From DASPNM01 sp035626515 (GTDB lineage: Bacteria; Bacteroidota; Bacteroidia; Chitinophagales; Chitinophagaceae): 64,000 bases of DNA. Under the pieces are notes generated by a model. That model searched no databases and had not been told where the DNA came from. It worked only from the letters and a program-made list of their open reading frames with translations. The DNA lies in contig DASPNM010000028.1 of NCBI GenBank assembly GCA_035626515.1, forward strand, positions 62,001-126,000, given 5' to 3'. Of this stretch, positions 16,442 to 25,442 are shown one piece after another. Numbering within the stretch: position 1 is the first letter of the stretch; every line of letters starts with the position of its first letter. The translations under genes and the position numbers were made by a program.

Positions 16442-16913
16442 GGCACGGGGTGCGGGGTGCGAGGTGCGGGGCACGGGGAGATATGAGATGTGGGATATGA
16501 GATGTGGGATATGAGATATGAGTCCCGGCTTTTTGTCATGCTGAGCCTGTCCGAAGCATGGGATGTGGGTGGTGCGGGTTAGTTATTTGGGGGAAGAATA
16601 ATTCTGAACTCTCAACCCTCAACGCTAAACAAATGGCACGGGGCGCGAGGTGCGGGGCACGGGGAGATGTGAGATGTGGGATATGAGATGTGGGATATGA
16701 GATATGAGTCCCGGCTTTTTGTCATGCTGAGCCTGTCGAAGCATGGGATGTGGGTGGTGCGGGTTAGTTATTTTGGGGGAAGAATAATTCTGAACTCTCA
16801 ACCCTCAACGCTAAACAAATGGCACGGGGCGCGGGGAGATGTGAGATGTGGGATATGAGATATGAGTCCCGGCTTTTTGTCATGCTGAGCCTGTCGAAGC
16901 ATGGGATGTGGGA
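16442..16913. repeat. Tandem array of about 190-bp units between paaA and paaE
   Basis: Three head-to-tail units: 16442-16634 (193 bp), 16635-16820 (186 bp) and a truncated 16821-16913. Each contains a G-rich run (GGCACGGGGYGCGRGG), GAGATRTGAGATGTGGGATA repeats, the 19-bp word GCTGAGCYTGTCGAAGCAT and, in the first two, a segment ending ACGCTAAACAAAT. Copies are almost identical, so the amplification is recent. I see no gene in 16408-16983. Confidence 0.92.
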
Positions 16914-16983
16914 TACCGTTGGAGGACTTATAAACTACCAAGCCCCCTCACTGCCTAATTCTCCTTGTGAACTTGTTAACCAA

Positions 16984-18069
16984 TCACCCCCGAATATCAA
17001 AGTCCACAACCACCTTTTCCGTTTTCGGGTGCGACTGGCAGGTGAGGATGTAACCTTTTTCAATTTCCTCTTCTTCAAGTCCCCAGTGCACATCCATACT
17101 CACTTCCCCCTCGATGAGTCGCGCCTTGCAGGTGCAGCAAACTCCGCCTTTGCACGCAAACGGCAGGTCTGCGCCCTGTTGTAGCGCGGCGTCGAGAATG
17201 GTCGTCTCGCTGCTGAACGGGAGATCGAAGTCGACACTGCGCCCGTCAAGACGGATCGTGAGATGGCTTTTGGGCGCGTCGGCAGCGGGGGGAGCAGCCT
17301 GCTTTCTCACGCTGGGACCTTTCTCTCCTGGCGTGGTGAATAATTCGAAATGGATCCTGCGTTTCTCGATTCCGAGGTTTTCCATGTAACCCCGAATGCA
17401 AAAGATCATCGCCTCCGGTCCGCAAATGAAGATCTCGTCCATGCCCCGGTAGTCAACGAGCCGCTGAAGGTCGTTCAGCTTTTGCACGTCTACCCTGCCG
17501 AAATGGAGCGGTGTGTCGGTACGCTCGCGGCTGAGGATATGTATGAGGTTGAAGCGGTCGAGATATTTATTCTTCAATCCTTCCAGCTCCTCAAAGAAAA
17601 TGATTGAAGACCGGGTGCGGTTCCCGAAGACCAGGGTGAATTTGCTGCGCGGCTCAATTGCCAGGGTGGTTTTTATCAGGGAAATGACCGGCGTGATGCC
17701 GCTGCCGGCTGCAAAAGCCAGGTAGCTTTTATGTTGCGCCGGGTCGAGTTCAGTGTAAAATTTCCCAACCGGGGGCATCACTTCCAGCTCGTCGCCCGCC
17801 CGAAGTCGCTCATTCGCAAAGCTGGAAAACAGGCCCCCTTCCACCTTTCGGATGGCCACGCGCCATTCGTTTTCCAGCGGCGAACTGCAGATCGAATAAG
17901 TACGACGCACTTCTTCGCCATCGAAAAAACTGCGCATGGTGAGGCTTTGTCCCTGCCGAAATTCGAAGGTGGGCTTAAGTTTTTCAGGTATTTTGAAAGC
18001 CACCGACACACAGTCGGGCGTTTCCCTCCGTACTTCGAGGACTTTGAGCTTGTGAAAATGGATGGACAT
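16984..18069 (-). CDS. paaE: Phenylacetyl-CoA epoxidase reductase PaaE
   Basis: 361 residues. FAD-binding reductase domain (RTYSICSSP for flavin; AAGSGITPVISL and CGPEAMI for NAD(P)H) followed by a plant-type 2Fe-2S ferredoxin domain with ligands Cys306, Cys311, Cys314 and Cys344 (CKGGVCCTC ... TC). It passes electrons from NADPH to the PaaA di-iron centre. Unlike many clusters where paaE follows paaD, here it lies upstream of paaA, separated by the tandem repeat array. A TATTTTCG -7-like element lies 15 bases before the start (18085-18092, minus strand). Confidence 0.95.
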   Translation of the reverse strand: MSIHFHKLKVLEVRRETPDCVSVAFKIPEKLKPTFEFRQGQSLTMRSFFDGEEVRRTYSICSSPLENEWRVAIRKVEGGLFSSFANERLRAGDELEVMPPVGKFYTELDPAQHKSYLAFAAGSGITPVISLIKTTLAIEPRSKFTLVFGNRTRSSIIFFEELEGLKNKYLDRFNLIHILSRERTDTPLHFGRVDVQKLNDLQRLVDYRGMDEIFICGPEAMIFCIRGYMENLGIEKRRIHFELFTTPGEKGPSVRKQAAPPAADAPKSHLTIRLDGRSVDFDLPFSSETTILDAALQQGADLPFACKGGVCCTCKARLIEGEVSMDVHWGLEEEEIEKGYILTCQSHPKTEKVVVDFDIRG

Positions 18070-18115
18070 GCGTGAATAGAAATGCGAAAATAAGGCAGGC
18101 AGGAGGGACGGGCAT

Positions 18116-18703
18116 TCAATTCCTCAGCCCGTGGATCAGGTGCATCACGAGATTGTCTTCGATCGCCCGGGGCGTTATCTTTTTCGCGCTGCGGTGCCAG
18201 AACTCCAGTCCCCGTACCGAGGAAAGGATCGTCAGCACAGCCACGTAGGGGAGCACCGGCTTCATGGTGCCGCTATCAATGCCGTGCTGGATGATGGCTT
18301 CCATTTTCTGGGCGTAGCTGCGCCGCTGCCCTGTAAAATTGCTTAAGAACGGCTCGGATAAATGAATCCACTCGTTGATCATGACGCAGTAATCGTCGAA
18401 GCGATCCAACATCATCCTCACATGGAAGCGGATCAGTGATTCCACTTTGTCCAGGTCGGACTTGTTGCTGCTTTCGAGCGAGCTCATGTGCTCGTTGCAT
18501 TCGTTGGCGGCGCGGAAAATAATCTCCTGCAATATCTCGGCTTTCGACTGGATGTGGTTGTAAAGGCTGGCGGCTTCGATACCGACGGCATCGGCAAGGT
18601 CCCTCATCGACGTGGTGGTATAACCCCGCTCGCGGAACATGGCCGAAGCTTTCTGGAGAATGAGCTCTTTTTTGGCCGACCGTTTCCGCGTGGTAGTTCC
18701 CAT
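18116..18703 (-). CDS. TetR-family regulator, probable paa regulator
   Basis: 195 residues. The N-terminal helix-turn-helix is clear (AMFRERGYTTTSMRDLADAVGIEAASLYNHI, here split as GYTTTSMRDLADAVGI then EAASLYNHI), followed by a helical ligand-binding domain. It is codirectional with and 46 bases upstream of paaE, so control of the paa genes by a CoA-thioester ligand is a reasonable inference from other TetR-type PaaR regulators. Its promoter -7 box ends 4 bases before the start codon (see the separate entry). Confidence 0.88.
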   Translation of the reverse strand: MGTTTRKRSAKKELILQKASAMFRERGYTTTSMRDLADAVGIEAASLYNHIQSKAEILQEIIFRAANECNEHMSSLESSNKSDLDKVESLIRFHVRMMLDRFDDYCVMINEWIHLSEPFLSNFTGQRRSYAQKMEAIIQHGIDSGTMKPVLPYVAVLTILSSVRGLEFWHRSAKKITPRAIEDNLVMHLIHGLRN

Positions 18704-18707
18704 AGTT

Positions 18708-18715
18708 CAAAGATA
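18708..18715 (-). promoter_or_regulatory. -7 box almost touching the tetR start codon
   Basis: Minus-strand TATCTTTG, a perfect -7 element, with only 4 bases between its last base and the ATG at 18703. If used, the mRNA would be leaderless or nearly so, unless translation starts further in. Confidence 0.5.
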
Positions 18716-18743
18716 TTCAAGCGGGCGGAACCACGAGCGTGGA

Positions 18744-18775
18744 TTTGAACCATAAGAGTCCTTTGATTACCTTGG
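18744..18775 (+). promoter_or_regulatory. Candidate promoter for the PfkB kinase gene
   Basis: TTTG at 18744-18747 and TACCTTGG at 18768-18775, 20 bases apart: one mismatch to TAnnTTTG and a near-ideal spacing. It lies 29 bases before the start codon at 18805 and is back to back with the tetR promoter. Confidence 0.5.
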
Positions 18776-18804
18776 CGCCGCGAACCCCAAAAAACGCTTC
18801 GCCC

Positions 18805-19728
18805 ATGTCCCTGATCACTGTCGGAACGATGGCATTCGACGCTATCGAAACTCCTTTTGGCAAGACGAACCGGATCGTCGGGGGGTCAGCAACTTATGTG
18901 GCGTACGCGGCCAGCAGCTTCGTGCAGCCGGTGCAGCAGATTTCAATCGTCGGCGGGGATTTTCCGAAAGAGGAAATGGATGAGCTCCGCAAACGCGGGG
19001 TGCAGCTGGAGGGAGTAGAGATCGTGCCCGAAAAGAAATCATTTTTTTGGAGCGGACGCTACCATGAGGACATGAACACCCGCGACACACTGGTCACGGA
19101 CCTGAACGTGCTGGCGGATTTCGATCCCAAGGTGCCTGAAAGTTACCAGGGCGCGGATTTCCTGATGCTGGGCAACCTGATGCCGAAGCTGCAGCTGAAC
19201 GTGATCCAGGAATTGCGCGAGCGGCCAAAGCTGATTGCGATGGACACGATGAATTTCTGGATGGAAACGGCTATGGCCGAGCTGAAGATCGTGTTGAAGT
19301 ATGTCGATCTGCTGGTGGTGAACGATGCGGAGGCACGCGAGCTTTCCGCGCAGTTCTCGCTGGTCAGAGCTGCGCGCGAGATTCTTAATATGGGTCCGAA
19401 ATACCTCATCATAAAAAAAGGAGAGCACGGAGCCTTGCTGTTTCACGGCGAGGAAGTTTTTTTTGCACCTGCGCTGCCCCTGGAGGATGTGTTCGACCCC
19501 ACCGGGGCGGGCGACAGTTTTGCCGGGGGGTTCATGGGCCACATTGCGCGAACGGGCGATATTTCATTCGAGAATATGAAGCGCGGAATCATTGTAGGAT
19601 CGGCCATGGCCAGCTTCTGCGTGGAGAAATTCGGTCCAACGAGACTGAAAGAGGTTAGCCGTGAGGAAATCGACGCCCGAATCCGGCAGTTCAAAGAGCT
19701 CGTTGCGTTTGATATTGAGCTGGTGTGA
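18805..19728 (+). CDS. PfkB-family carbohydrate kinase
   Basis: 307 residues from MSLITVGTMAFD. Ribokinase fold with the PfkB signature 2 DPTGAGDSFAGGF holding the catalytic Asp and the anion hole, plus the N-terminal GGSATYVAYAAS substrate-side motif. It phosphorylates a sugar, nucleoside or related small molecule with ATP; the substrate cannot be read from sequence. The open frame upstream of 18805 covers the promoter, so the shorter start is preferred. It is monocistronic and divergent from tetR; the following gene is convergent. Confidence 0.9.
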   Translation: MSLITVGTMAFDAIETPFGKTNRIVGGSATYVAYAASSFVQPVQQISIVGGDFPKEEMDELRKRGVQLEGVEIVPEKKSFFWSGRYHEDMNTRDTLVTDLNVLADFDPKVPESYQGADFLMLGNLMPKLQLNVIQELRERPKLIAMDTMNFWMETAMAELKIVLKYVDLLVVNDAEARELSAQFSLVRAAREILNMGPKYLIIKKGEHGALLFHGEEVFFAPALPLEDVFDPTGAGDSFAGGFMGHIARTGDISFENMKRGIIVGSAMASFCVEKFGPTRLKEVSREEIDARIRQFKELVAFDIELV

Positions 19729-19751
19729 ACCTGTAATTCCAATTGCTTCTT

Positions 19752-21449
19752 TCACATTGTGCGTGCCACCACTACAGTTAATTTAAACACCTCCCGTTTG
19801 CCGTTCAGGTTAAAAATTTGCGTGAATACAATGTACGGTCCGGGTAAAACCTCTTCCCCCCGGTCGTTGAGGCCGTCCCAGTTCCAGCTTCCGGAAATCC
19901 CAAGGATCGAATTCGATACCAGCCGCCGTACCGGGATCCCTGCGAGACTAAAGACCGTCACGTTCGCGACGTAGCCCGGTTCATTCAACTCGTAACGAAT
20001 GACTGCGAAATCGTCGCGCCCGTCGTTATCGGGCGAGAATACCGTGGGGGCGATTTGAATCATTCGATTTCCGTTCCCGCTGCCGGCCTGCTGCGAATTT
20101 TTGTATCCCGGCGTCGCATAACCCGCTGTGGACGCCGCGCTGTGCCAGTTGTGCGCGTCGTAAGACGCTTCCCGGGGATTCAGCCGCTCCAGCGAAACCC
20201 CTTCCGCATCGTGAATCAGTTTGAAATGCCAGTCGTCGCGATAGGGAACCTCATCAATGACTTCACCCTGTGCGTTGAGCACGACCACGTCCCCTTCATC
20301 GTCGGGGAAGGAAGGCATGGACAAAACCTGCAATACGCGACGCCGCTCTTTTAAGAGGTAATGCAGCTCCAGGTTCACCGGGTCTTCAGTGAACGCGAGG
20401 TAGTCGCCGGGAAAAAACAGGAATGGAGTTCCGCTAAGCGGTCGAATAGACGCAACGCTGCCGCCGGCGGAGCGGTTTGCGATGTGCAATTTGGAAATAT
20501 CGAGCACTTTGTTTCCCGAATTGTACAGCTCCACGAAGTCGAAACCATTCGGTCGCGGGTTGAAAAGGATTTCGTTGACTACGCAGTCTGCGCGCGCCGC
20601 GGTTGAGGGCATCCCTGCGCGTACATCGGCCTCGCCGATTCCATTTCCCGCACAGTCGCTGATTGCGGCGACACGAATATTGTAGACGACTGACACAGGC
20701 ATTGGAGCGTTTAGTCGCAAGCGCACGCGGTCGAAAAGCGGAGCTACCGGATACGCAGAAACAACTGTCACTCCCCGGTCCATTGAATAGCGCGCTGCGT
20801 TCGCCGCGCTCGCGCTATCCAAAGATTCATCGAATACCAACATGACATTCAGGCTGTCGGCAGGATAGGCATGGAGCAACGATGGAGATTTAGTGTCGGC
20901 ATTAAAGCGCATAACGGAATTCGCCCGGCCGGGCGTGCCGCCTGCGGTCGCCGTACTTGCCAGCCAGTTCGCCCCTCCTTCGCATGGATTCCTTGCGTCC
21001 ATCATCTCGAGCGTCCATCCGCCCTCTTTTTTCAAATCGTTGCGATACCACGTGGCCTGGTAAGCGACTGCATGCATGGTTTTCCCATTTGCAGCACGCA
21101 GCCAGAGCACGTCCCCGTCGTTGTCGAGCGAAGGAAACGATGATACCGCAATCGCCGGACCGAACACTGAAAGTGCGGACAGCGATCCTGCCGAACAAAC
21201 GATCACGAAGCTGTCGGGCGACAGCGTGAACGACGGAAACGCACCGCTGAGTGAGCCAGCGTCGCCCAGTTTCCACCCCTGCAGGTTCACGGCGGTGGTG
21301 GAATGGTTTCTCAATTCGATCCATTCGACAGCAGGAAGTCCGACAGCCGGGTTGGGATCCGCCATGATCTCGTGAATCAGCACATCAAACCGGTTCTGCG
21401 CCTTCGTGGTTGCTGCCGCGAACACCGCGATGAAGAACGCGATACGCAT
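19752..21449 (-). CDS. Secreted lamin-tail-domain protein with FlgD-like C-terminal domain
   Basis: 565 residues, signal peptide (ending TTKAQ). Two lamin-tail (LTD) Ig-like domains: one near residues 22-165 (IHEIMADPNPAVGLPAVEWIEL, split as IHEIMADPNP then PAVEWIEL) and one near 290-430 (VNEILFNPRPNGFDFVEL). A bacterial Ig-like domain lies between them (TKSPSLLHAYPADS). The C-terminus (ITPTVFSPDNDGRDDFAVI-like, with NWDGLNDRGEEVLPGPYIV) resembles the gliding-motility-associated or FlgD Ig-like domain seen on T9SS cargo. It is a probable surface or extracellular protein; LTD domains also occur with secreted nucleases, but no catalytic domain is seen. Function unknown. Confidence 0.85.
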   Translation of the reverse strand: MRIAFFIAVFAAATTKAQNRFDVLIHEIMADPNPAVGLPAVEWIELRNHSTTAVNLQGWKLGDAGSLSGAFPSFTLSPDSFVIVCSAGSLSALSVFGPAIAVSSFPSLDNDGDVLWLRAANGKTMHAVAYQATWYRNDLKKEGGWTLEMMDARNPCEGGANWLASTATAGGTPGRANSVMRFNADTKSPSLLHAYPADSLNVMLVFDESLDSASAANAARYSMDRGVTVVSAYPVAPLFDRVRLRLNAPMPVSVVYNIRVAAISDCAGNGIGEADVRAGMPSTAARADCVVNEILFNPRPNGFDFVELYNSGNKVLDISKLHIANRSAGGSVASIRPLSGTPFLFFPGDYLAFTEDPVNLELHYLLKERRRVLQVLSMPSFPDDEGDVVVLNAQGEVIDEVPYRDDWHFKLIHDAEGVSLERLNPREASYDAHNWHSAASTAGYATPGYKNSQQAGSGNGNRMIQIAPTVFSPDNDGRDDFAVIRYELNEPGYVANVTVFSLAGIPVRRLVSNSILGISGSWNWDGLNDRGEEVLPGPYIVFTQIFNLNGKREVFKLTVVVARTM

Positions 21450-21463
21450 CTGCCAAATTAAAT

Positions 21464-21494
21464 TTTGCGCCCGCTGGAGGCCGCGCTATTTTTG
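21464..21494 (+). promoter_or_regulatory. Consensus promoter upstream of asd
   Basis: TTTG at 21464-21467, 19 bases, then TATTTTTG at 21487-21494: a full match to the Bacteroidota TTTG-N19-TAnnTTTG promoter. It would leave a 5' UTR of about 135 bases before asd, in which I see no obvious riboswitch. Confidence 0.65.
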
Positions 21495-21634
21495 TCGCGA
21501 AATGGGGCAATTAAAACATACAGGGTGCGGGAAAAAACGCTCGTTGGGAGCGGAAGGTTGATGCACTTTTGTATGTGAACAGATATGCGCAGGCCTTCCG
21601 AACCGGGAGGCTAATTTTTTTAACGAGATCAGAC

Positions 21635-22636
21635 ATGAAAGTTGCAGTGGTCGGGGCGACCGGGTTGGTGGGCAGCAAAATGCTGCAGGTGCTGGCGGAG
21701 CGTCGGTTCCCGGTGGATGAGTTGTACCCGGTGGCCTCCGAACGCTCCGTGGGAAAGGCCGTTGAATTTGCGGGGAAAAGCTGCAAAGTGATGAGCATGT
21801 TGGACGCTATTGCTGCGAAACCAGACGTGGCGCTGTTTTCTGCCGGGGGAAGCACCTCGATGGAATGGGCACCGAAGTTCACTGCAGCAGGCATTACCGT
21901 GATTGATAACTCTTCGGCCTGGCGCATGGATCCGGCGGTTCCGCTGGTAGTACCCGAGGTAAATGCGGACGTGCTGCGCCCGGAAGACCGCCTCATTGCA
22001 AACCCGAACTGCTCCACGATCCAGATGGTGGTCGCTTTGAATCCTCTGCACCTGCGGTACCGGATCCGCCGCATCGTGGTTAGTACATACCAGAGTGTGA
22101 CCGGGACCGGCGTTAAAGCGGTGACGCAACTCATGAACGAGCGGCAGGGAATTGCTGGTGACCGGGCTTACAAATACCCGATCGACCTGAACGCGATCCC
22201 GCAGATCGACGTGTTCCTCGAAAACGGCTACACGAAAGAGGAAATGAAAATGGTCAATGAAACCAGAAAGATCCTGCGCGATCCTACAATACGCATTACC
22301 TCCACGACGGTACGGATCCCCGTCGTGGGCGGACACAGCGAATCGGTGAACGTGGAATTTGAAAATGACTTTGACCTGGCAGAAGTCCGCGGGCTGCTGG
22401 AGAAAACTTCCGGGGTAGTGGTGGTGGATGACCCATCGAACCAACTTTATCCGATGCCGATGACGGCGCATGAACGGGACGAGGTGTTCGTGGGCCGCCT
22501 CCGGCGCGACGAGTCATTGCCGAACACGCTCAATCTGTGGATCGTCAGCGACAATTTGAGAAAGGGTGCTGCAACCAATGCCATCCAAATCGCCGAATAC
22601 CTCGCAGCAAAGCAATTCGTCAGAGATCAGGGCTGA
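21635..22636 (+). CDS. asd: Aspartate-semialdehyde dehydrogenase
   Basis: 333 residues from MKVAVVGATGLVG. N-terminal NADP-binding Rossmann motif GATGLVGSKM; catalytic Cys126 in NPNCSTIQ; dimerisation domain with GGHSESVNVEF. It reduces aspartyl phosphate to aspartate semialdehyde, feeding lysine/diaminopimelate, threonine and methionine synthesis. The in-frame extension to 21569 is not supported by the family's N-terminus. Its 3' end overlaps the convergent DUF2461 gene by 10 bases. Confidence 0.97.
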   Translation: MKVAVVGATGLVGSKMLQVLAERRFPVDELYPVASERSVGKAVEFAGKSCKVMSMLDAIAAKPDVALFSAGGSTSMEWAPKFTAAGITVIDNSSAWRMDPAVPLVVPEVNADVLRPEDRLIANPNCSTIQMVVALNPLHLRYRIRRIVVSTYQSVTGTGVKAVTQLMNERQGIAGDRAYKYPIDLNAIPQIDVFLENGYTKEEMKMVNETRKILRDPTIRITSTTVRIPVVGGHSESVNVEFENDFDLAEVRGLLEKTSGVVVVDDPSNQLYPMPMTAHERDEVFVGRLRRDESLPNTLNLWIVSDNLRKGAATNAIQIAEYLAAKQFVRDQG

Positions 22637-23301
22637 GAAACCGCTTCGTTGATAAATGTAACTACCGGATAGAGTGCCGCGAACGCTGCCACCGCTTTTT
22701 GTACTCCGCGGCCTGATGTGAGCTCGGCATCGCTGACTGGCGTCATCGCGAGGTAACTTTTCAATTTCAAATATTCCGCGGCTGGATTCCCGGGCTCATA
22801 CCCTTTGGGAACGCGTGTAAGGCTGAACTCCGCGCTGCGGTCCAGGCCTCCAAAAAAAGATTTGAATTTCTTATTTGACAGCAGTTTTTGGAAAGCGGTG
22901 AAATTGTAATCAATTTCCTGTCGCACCTGCCTGAGCACCTGGGGCGGGGGCATATAGATCCCGCCGCCGGCGAAAGATGCTCCGGGTTCCAAATGAAAAT
23001 AATATCCCGCATAATCCCATGCCTTCCTGCCGCGGCAGTTGATGCTTGCGCCGAAATTTGTTTTGTAGGGTGATTTATCCTTTGAAAAACGCACGTCGCG
23101 GTTAATTCGGAAGATGCAGTCGCGACCGGAAATGTTCTTTATGGAAGGATCGAGCCTGCTGTGGCGCCCAATGATCTCATCCACGAAATTCAGAAAATCG
23201 GCCCGCGCAGCTTCGTAGTCCGCGCGGTGCACATCGAACCACGGTTTGTTGTTGTTTTTCTTCAGCTGCCGGAGAAATGTGAGTGTTGATTTTTTGATCA
23301 T
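22627..23301 (-). CDS. DUF2461 family protein
   Basis: 224 residues. N-terminal TFLRQLKKNNNKPWFDVHR and the RDCIFRINRDVRFSKDKSPYKT region (here quoted in part: RINRDVRFSKDKSPYKT) are the hallmark of DUF2461/TIGR02453, a family found in Bacteroidota and other bacteria with no firmly established function. It is soluble, with no signal peptide. It converges with and overlaps asd by 10 bases. Confidence 0.92.
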   Translation of the reverse strand: MIKKSTLTFLRQLKKNNNKPWFDVHRADYEAARADFLNFVDEIIGRHSRLDPSIKNISGRDCIFRINRDVRFSKDKSPYKTNFGASINCRGRKAWDYAGYYFHLEPGASFAGGGIYMPPPQVLRQVRQEIDYNFTAFQKLLSNKKFKSFFGGLDRSAEFSLTRVPKGYEPGNPAAEYLKLKSYLAMTPVSDAELTSGRGVQKAVAAFAALYPVVTFINEAVSQP

Positions 23302-23348
23302 GCTTCAAGGTTAAAGTTCTTTGCCTGTAGGGTCTCAACCAGAACTGG

Positions 23349-25442
23349 TTACCGTGCGACCATTTTCAAAAATTCTGCCTCTGAAATGATCTTGACGGTA
23401 TTGATCTTTTTTGCCTTTTCCAGCTTGCTGCCGGCTTCTTCCCCAACCACCAGGTAGTTCAGCTTTGCGCTGACCCCGGTTAGGATCTGCCCGCCGTTTT
23501 TTTCTACCAGCGACTCCGCTTCGCTGCGTTTTAACGTGGGGAGGGTGCCGGTAAAAAGAAACGTCAGGCCGGAAAGGCTGTCGCCGCTGGCAAGCTGCTT
23601 TTTTTCGTTGCGCAGCTGCAAGCCGAGTTTTTCCAGCTCCTGCAACATCGCGACATTGTCGGCATTGCTGAAAAAATGATGCACGCTTCCCGCCACTTTG
23701 GGACCGACGTCCTCCAGCTGCTGCAAATCTTCAACAGAAAATTTTCGCAGGTCGACCAAATGTTCTATTGCCTGCGCCAGCGTCTTCGCAGTGGTCTCGC
23801 CCACAAACCGGATACCCAGCGCGAAAATCAACCGGTGCAGCGGCTGCTTTTTAGATTGTTCGATTGCTTTTCTTAAGTTTTCGATAGAGCGCTCCCCGAA
23901 ACCCTCCCATTCCCCGATCGCGTCGAAATCGAGCTTGTAAATTCCCGGTATGTCTTTCAGCAGTCCCGCCGCATAGAACTTTTGAACGTTGGCAGCTCCC
24001 AACCCCCGGATGTCCATCGCATCTTTGCTCACGAAATGAATGATCCGTTCCACCACCTGGGCAGGGCATTCGATGTTGATACAACGCCACACGGCCTCGC
24101 CTTCCTCGCGGAACAGTTTGCTCCCACACACAGGGCAGTTCTTCGGAAAAACGATAACCGTTTCCTTCCCTGTACGTGCGTCCGCCAGGGAACGCACGAT
24201 GTAGGGGATCACGTCGCCCGCCCGCTCCACCAGCACGCGGTCGCCAATTTTGAGGTCCTTTTCACGGATCACATCTTCGTTGAACAACGAAATAGAAGTA
24301 ACGGTCACGCCCCCGATCGGCACGGGTTCGATCTTCGCGACCGGGGTGATGGAGCCAGTCCTGCCTACCTGGAATTCCACGTTCAGCAGCCTGCTGGTAG
24401 CCTGGCGCGCCTTGAACTTGTAAGCGATTGCCCAGCGGGGATGATGGGTGGTCATACCCATCCGGTCCTGCAGCGCCACGTCATTCACTTTGATCACCAT
24501 GCCGTCGATCTCGTACGGGAGGTCATCGCGCTTCTGTTCGAATTCCGCGCAATAGTCGATTACCTCTTTAATTCCGCGAAACACTTTTTTCTCCTTGTCG
24601 GGACTTCGAAAGCCGAGGTCCCACAACAGCTTCAGCGTCCCGGCGTGGGTCTCGAGTTCAGATGGAGTTTTTTTGCCCTTATAAAAAGAAACATAGCTGA
24701 TGTTGTACACAAAGGCTTCCAGTTTCCGGCGGCCGACTTCGGAAGGATCTTTGATGCGCAGCGTGCCTGCAGCGGCGTTCCTCGGATTCGCGAGTGGCGG
24801 TATTCCCTGCTCGGAGAGTTGCCGGTTAAATGCCGCAAAATTCTCTTTGTTGATGAGCACTTCGCCGCGGATCTCTGCTGTCTGGATGCCGAACTCAGAA
24901 AAGCGCGCAGAAAGAGGCAGGCTGCGGATCTGTTTTACATTTACCGTGATCTCGTCGCCTTCCACCCCGTTGCCGCGGGTCGCTCCGCGCACGAGCATAT
25001 CGTCCTCATAGATCAGCGAGATGCTCCCGCCATCGAATTTCGGCTCTACGCAGTATTCGATCTCTTTCAAACCCGTCAGTTCACGCGCACGCCGGTCGAA
25101 ATCGAGCATGTCTTCGGGATTGTAGGAATTGTCCAGCGAAAGCATCGGCACCAGGTGCTGCACGGTCGCGAATTCACGGGTGAGTCCCGGCGAAACCCGC
25201 TGTGTCGGGGAATCGGATGTCACCAGATCGGGATGTTCTTTTTCCAGCCGCTCAAGTTCTTTGTAAAGCTGATCGTATTCCTGGTCGGCAATCAGCGGAT
25301 CGTTCAGCACGTAATACCGGTATTCGTGAAAGCGCAAGGCCCGCCGAATGTCGTCCACCTGCTTTCGGTCTAACGACGATCGCTTTTTCAAAAGCCCTAC
25401 TGTAAGCTGCTGCAGCTCCTTCGTCTCTTCACGCGAATACAT
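23349..25442 (-). CDS. ligA: NAD-dependent DNA ligase
   Basis: 697 residues, normal length. Domain Ia (YRYYVLNDPLIADQEYDQLY, the NAD-contacting segment), adenylation domain with active-site Lys135 in EPKFDGGS, OB fold, a four-Cys zinc finger (CPVCG ... CINIECP), helix-hairpin-helix repeats and a C-terminal BRCT domain (GLTFLFTGTLPTLKRSEAE). It seals nicks in replication and repair. Single gene; the 296 bases upstream are repeat-rich. Confidence 0.98.
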   Translation of the reverse strand: MYSREETKELQQLTVGLLKKRSSLDRKQVDDIRRALRFHEYRYYVLNDPLIADQEYDQLYKELERLEKEHPDLVTSDSPTQRVSPGLTREFATVQHLVPMLSLDNSYNPEDMLDFDRRARELTGLKEIEYCVEPKFDGGSISLIYEDDMLVRGATRGNGVEGDEITVNVKQIRSLPLSARFSEFGIQTAEIRGEVLINKENFAAFNRQLSEQGIPPLANPRNAAAGTLRIKDPSEVGRRKLEAFVYNISYVSFYKGKKTPSELETHAGTLKLLWDLGFRSPDKEKKVFRGIKEVIDYCAEFEQKRDDLPYEIDGMVIKVNDVALQDRMGMTTHHPRWAIAYKFKARQATSRLLNVEFQVGRTGSITPVAKIEPVPIGGVTVTSISLFNEDVIREKDLKIGDRVLVERAGDVIPYIVRSLADARTGKETVIVFPKNCPVCGSKLFREEGEAVWRCINIECPAQVVERIIHFVSKDAMDIRGLGAANVQKFYAAGLLKDIPGIYKLDFDAIGEWEGFGERSIENLRKAIEQSKKQPLHRLIFALGIRFVGETTAKTLAQAIEHLVDLRKFSVEDLQQLEDVGPKVAGSVHHFFSNADNVAMLQELEKLGLQLRNEKKQLASGDSLSGLTFLFTGTLPTLKRSEAESLVEKNGGQILTGVSAKLNYLVVGEEAGSKLEKAKKINTVKIISEAEFLKMVAR

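Noticed and set aside
16442..16913. CRISPR or integron array
   Set aside because: Units are about 190 bp, head to tail and nearly identical throughout; there are no spacers, attC-like sites or integrase.
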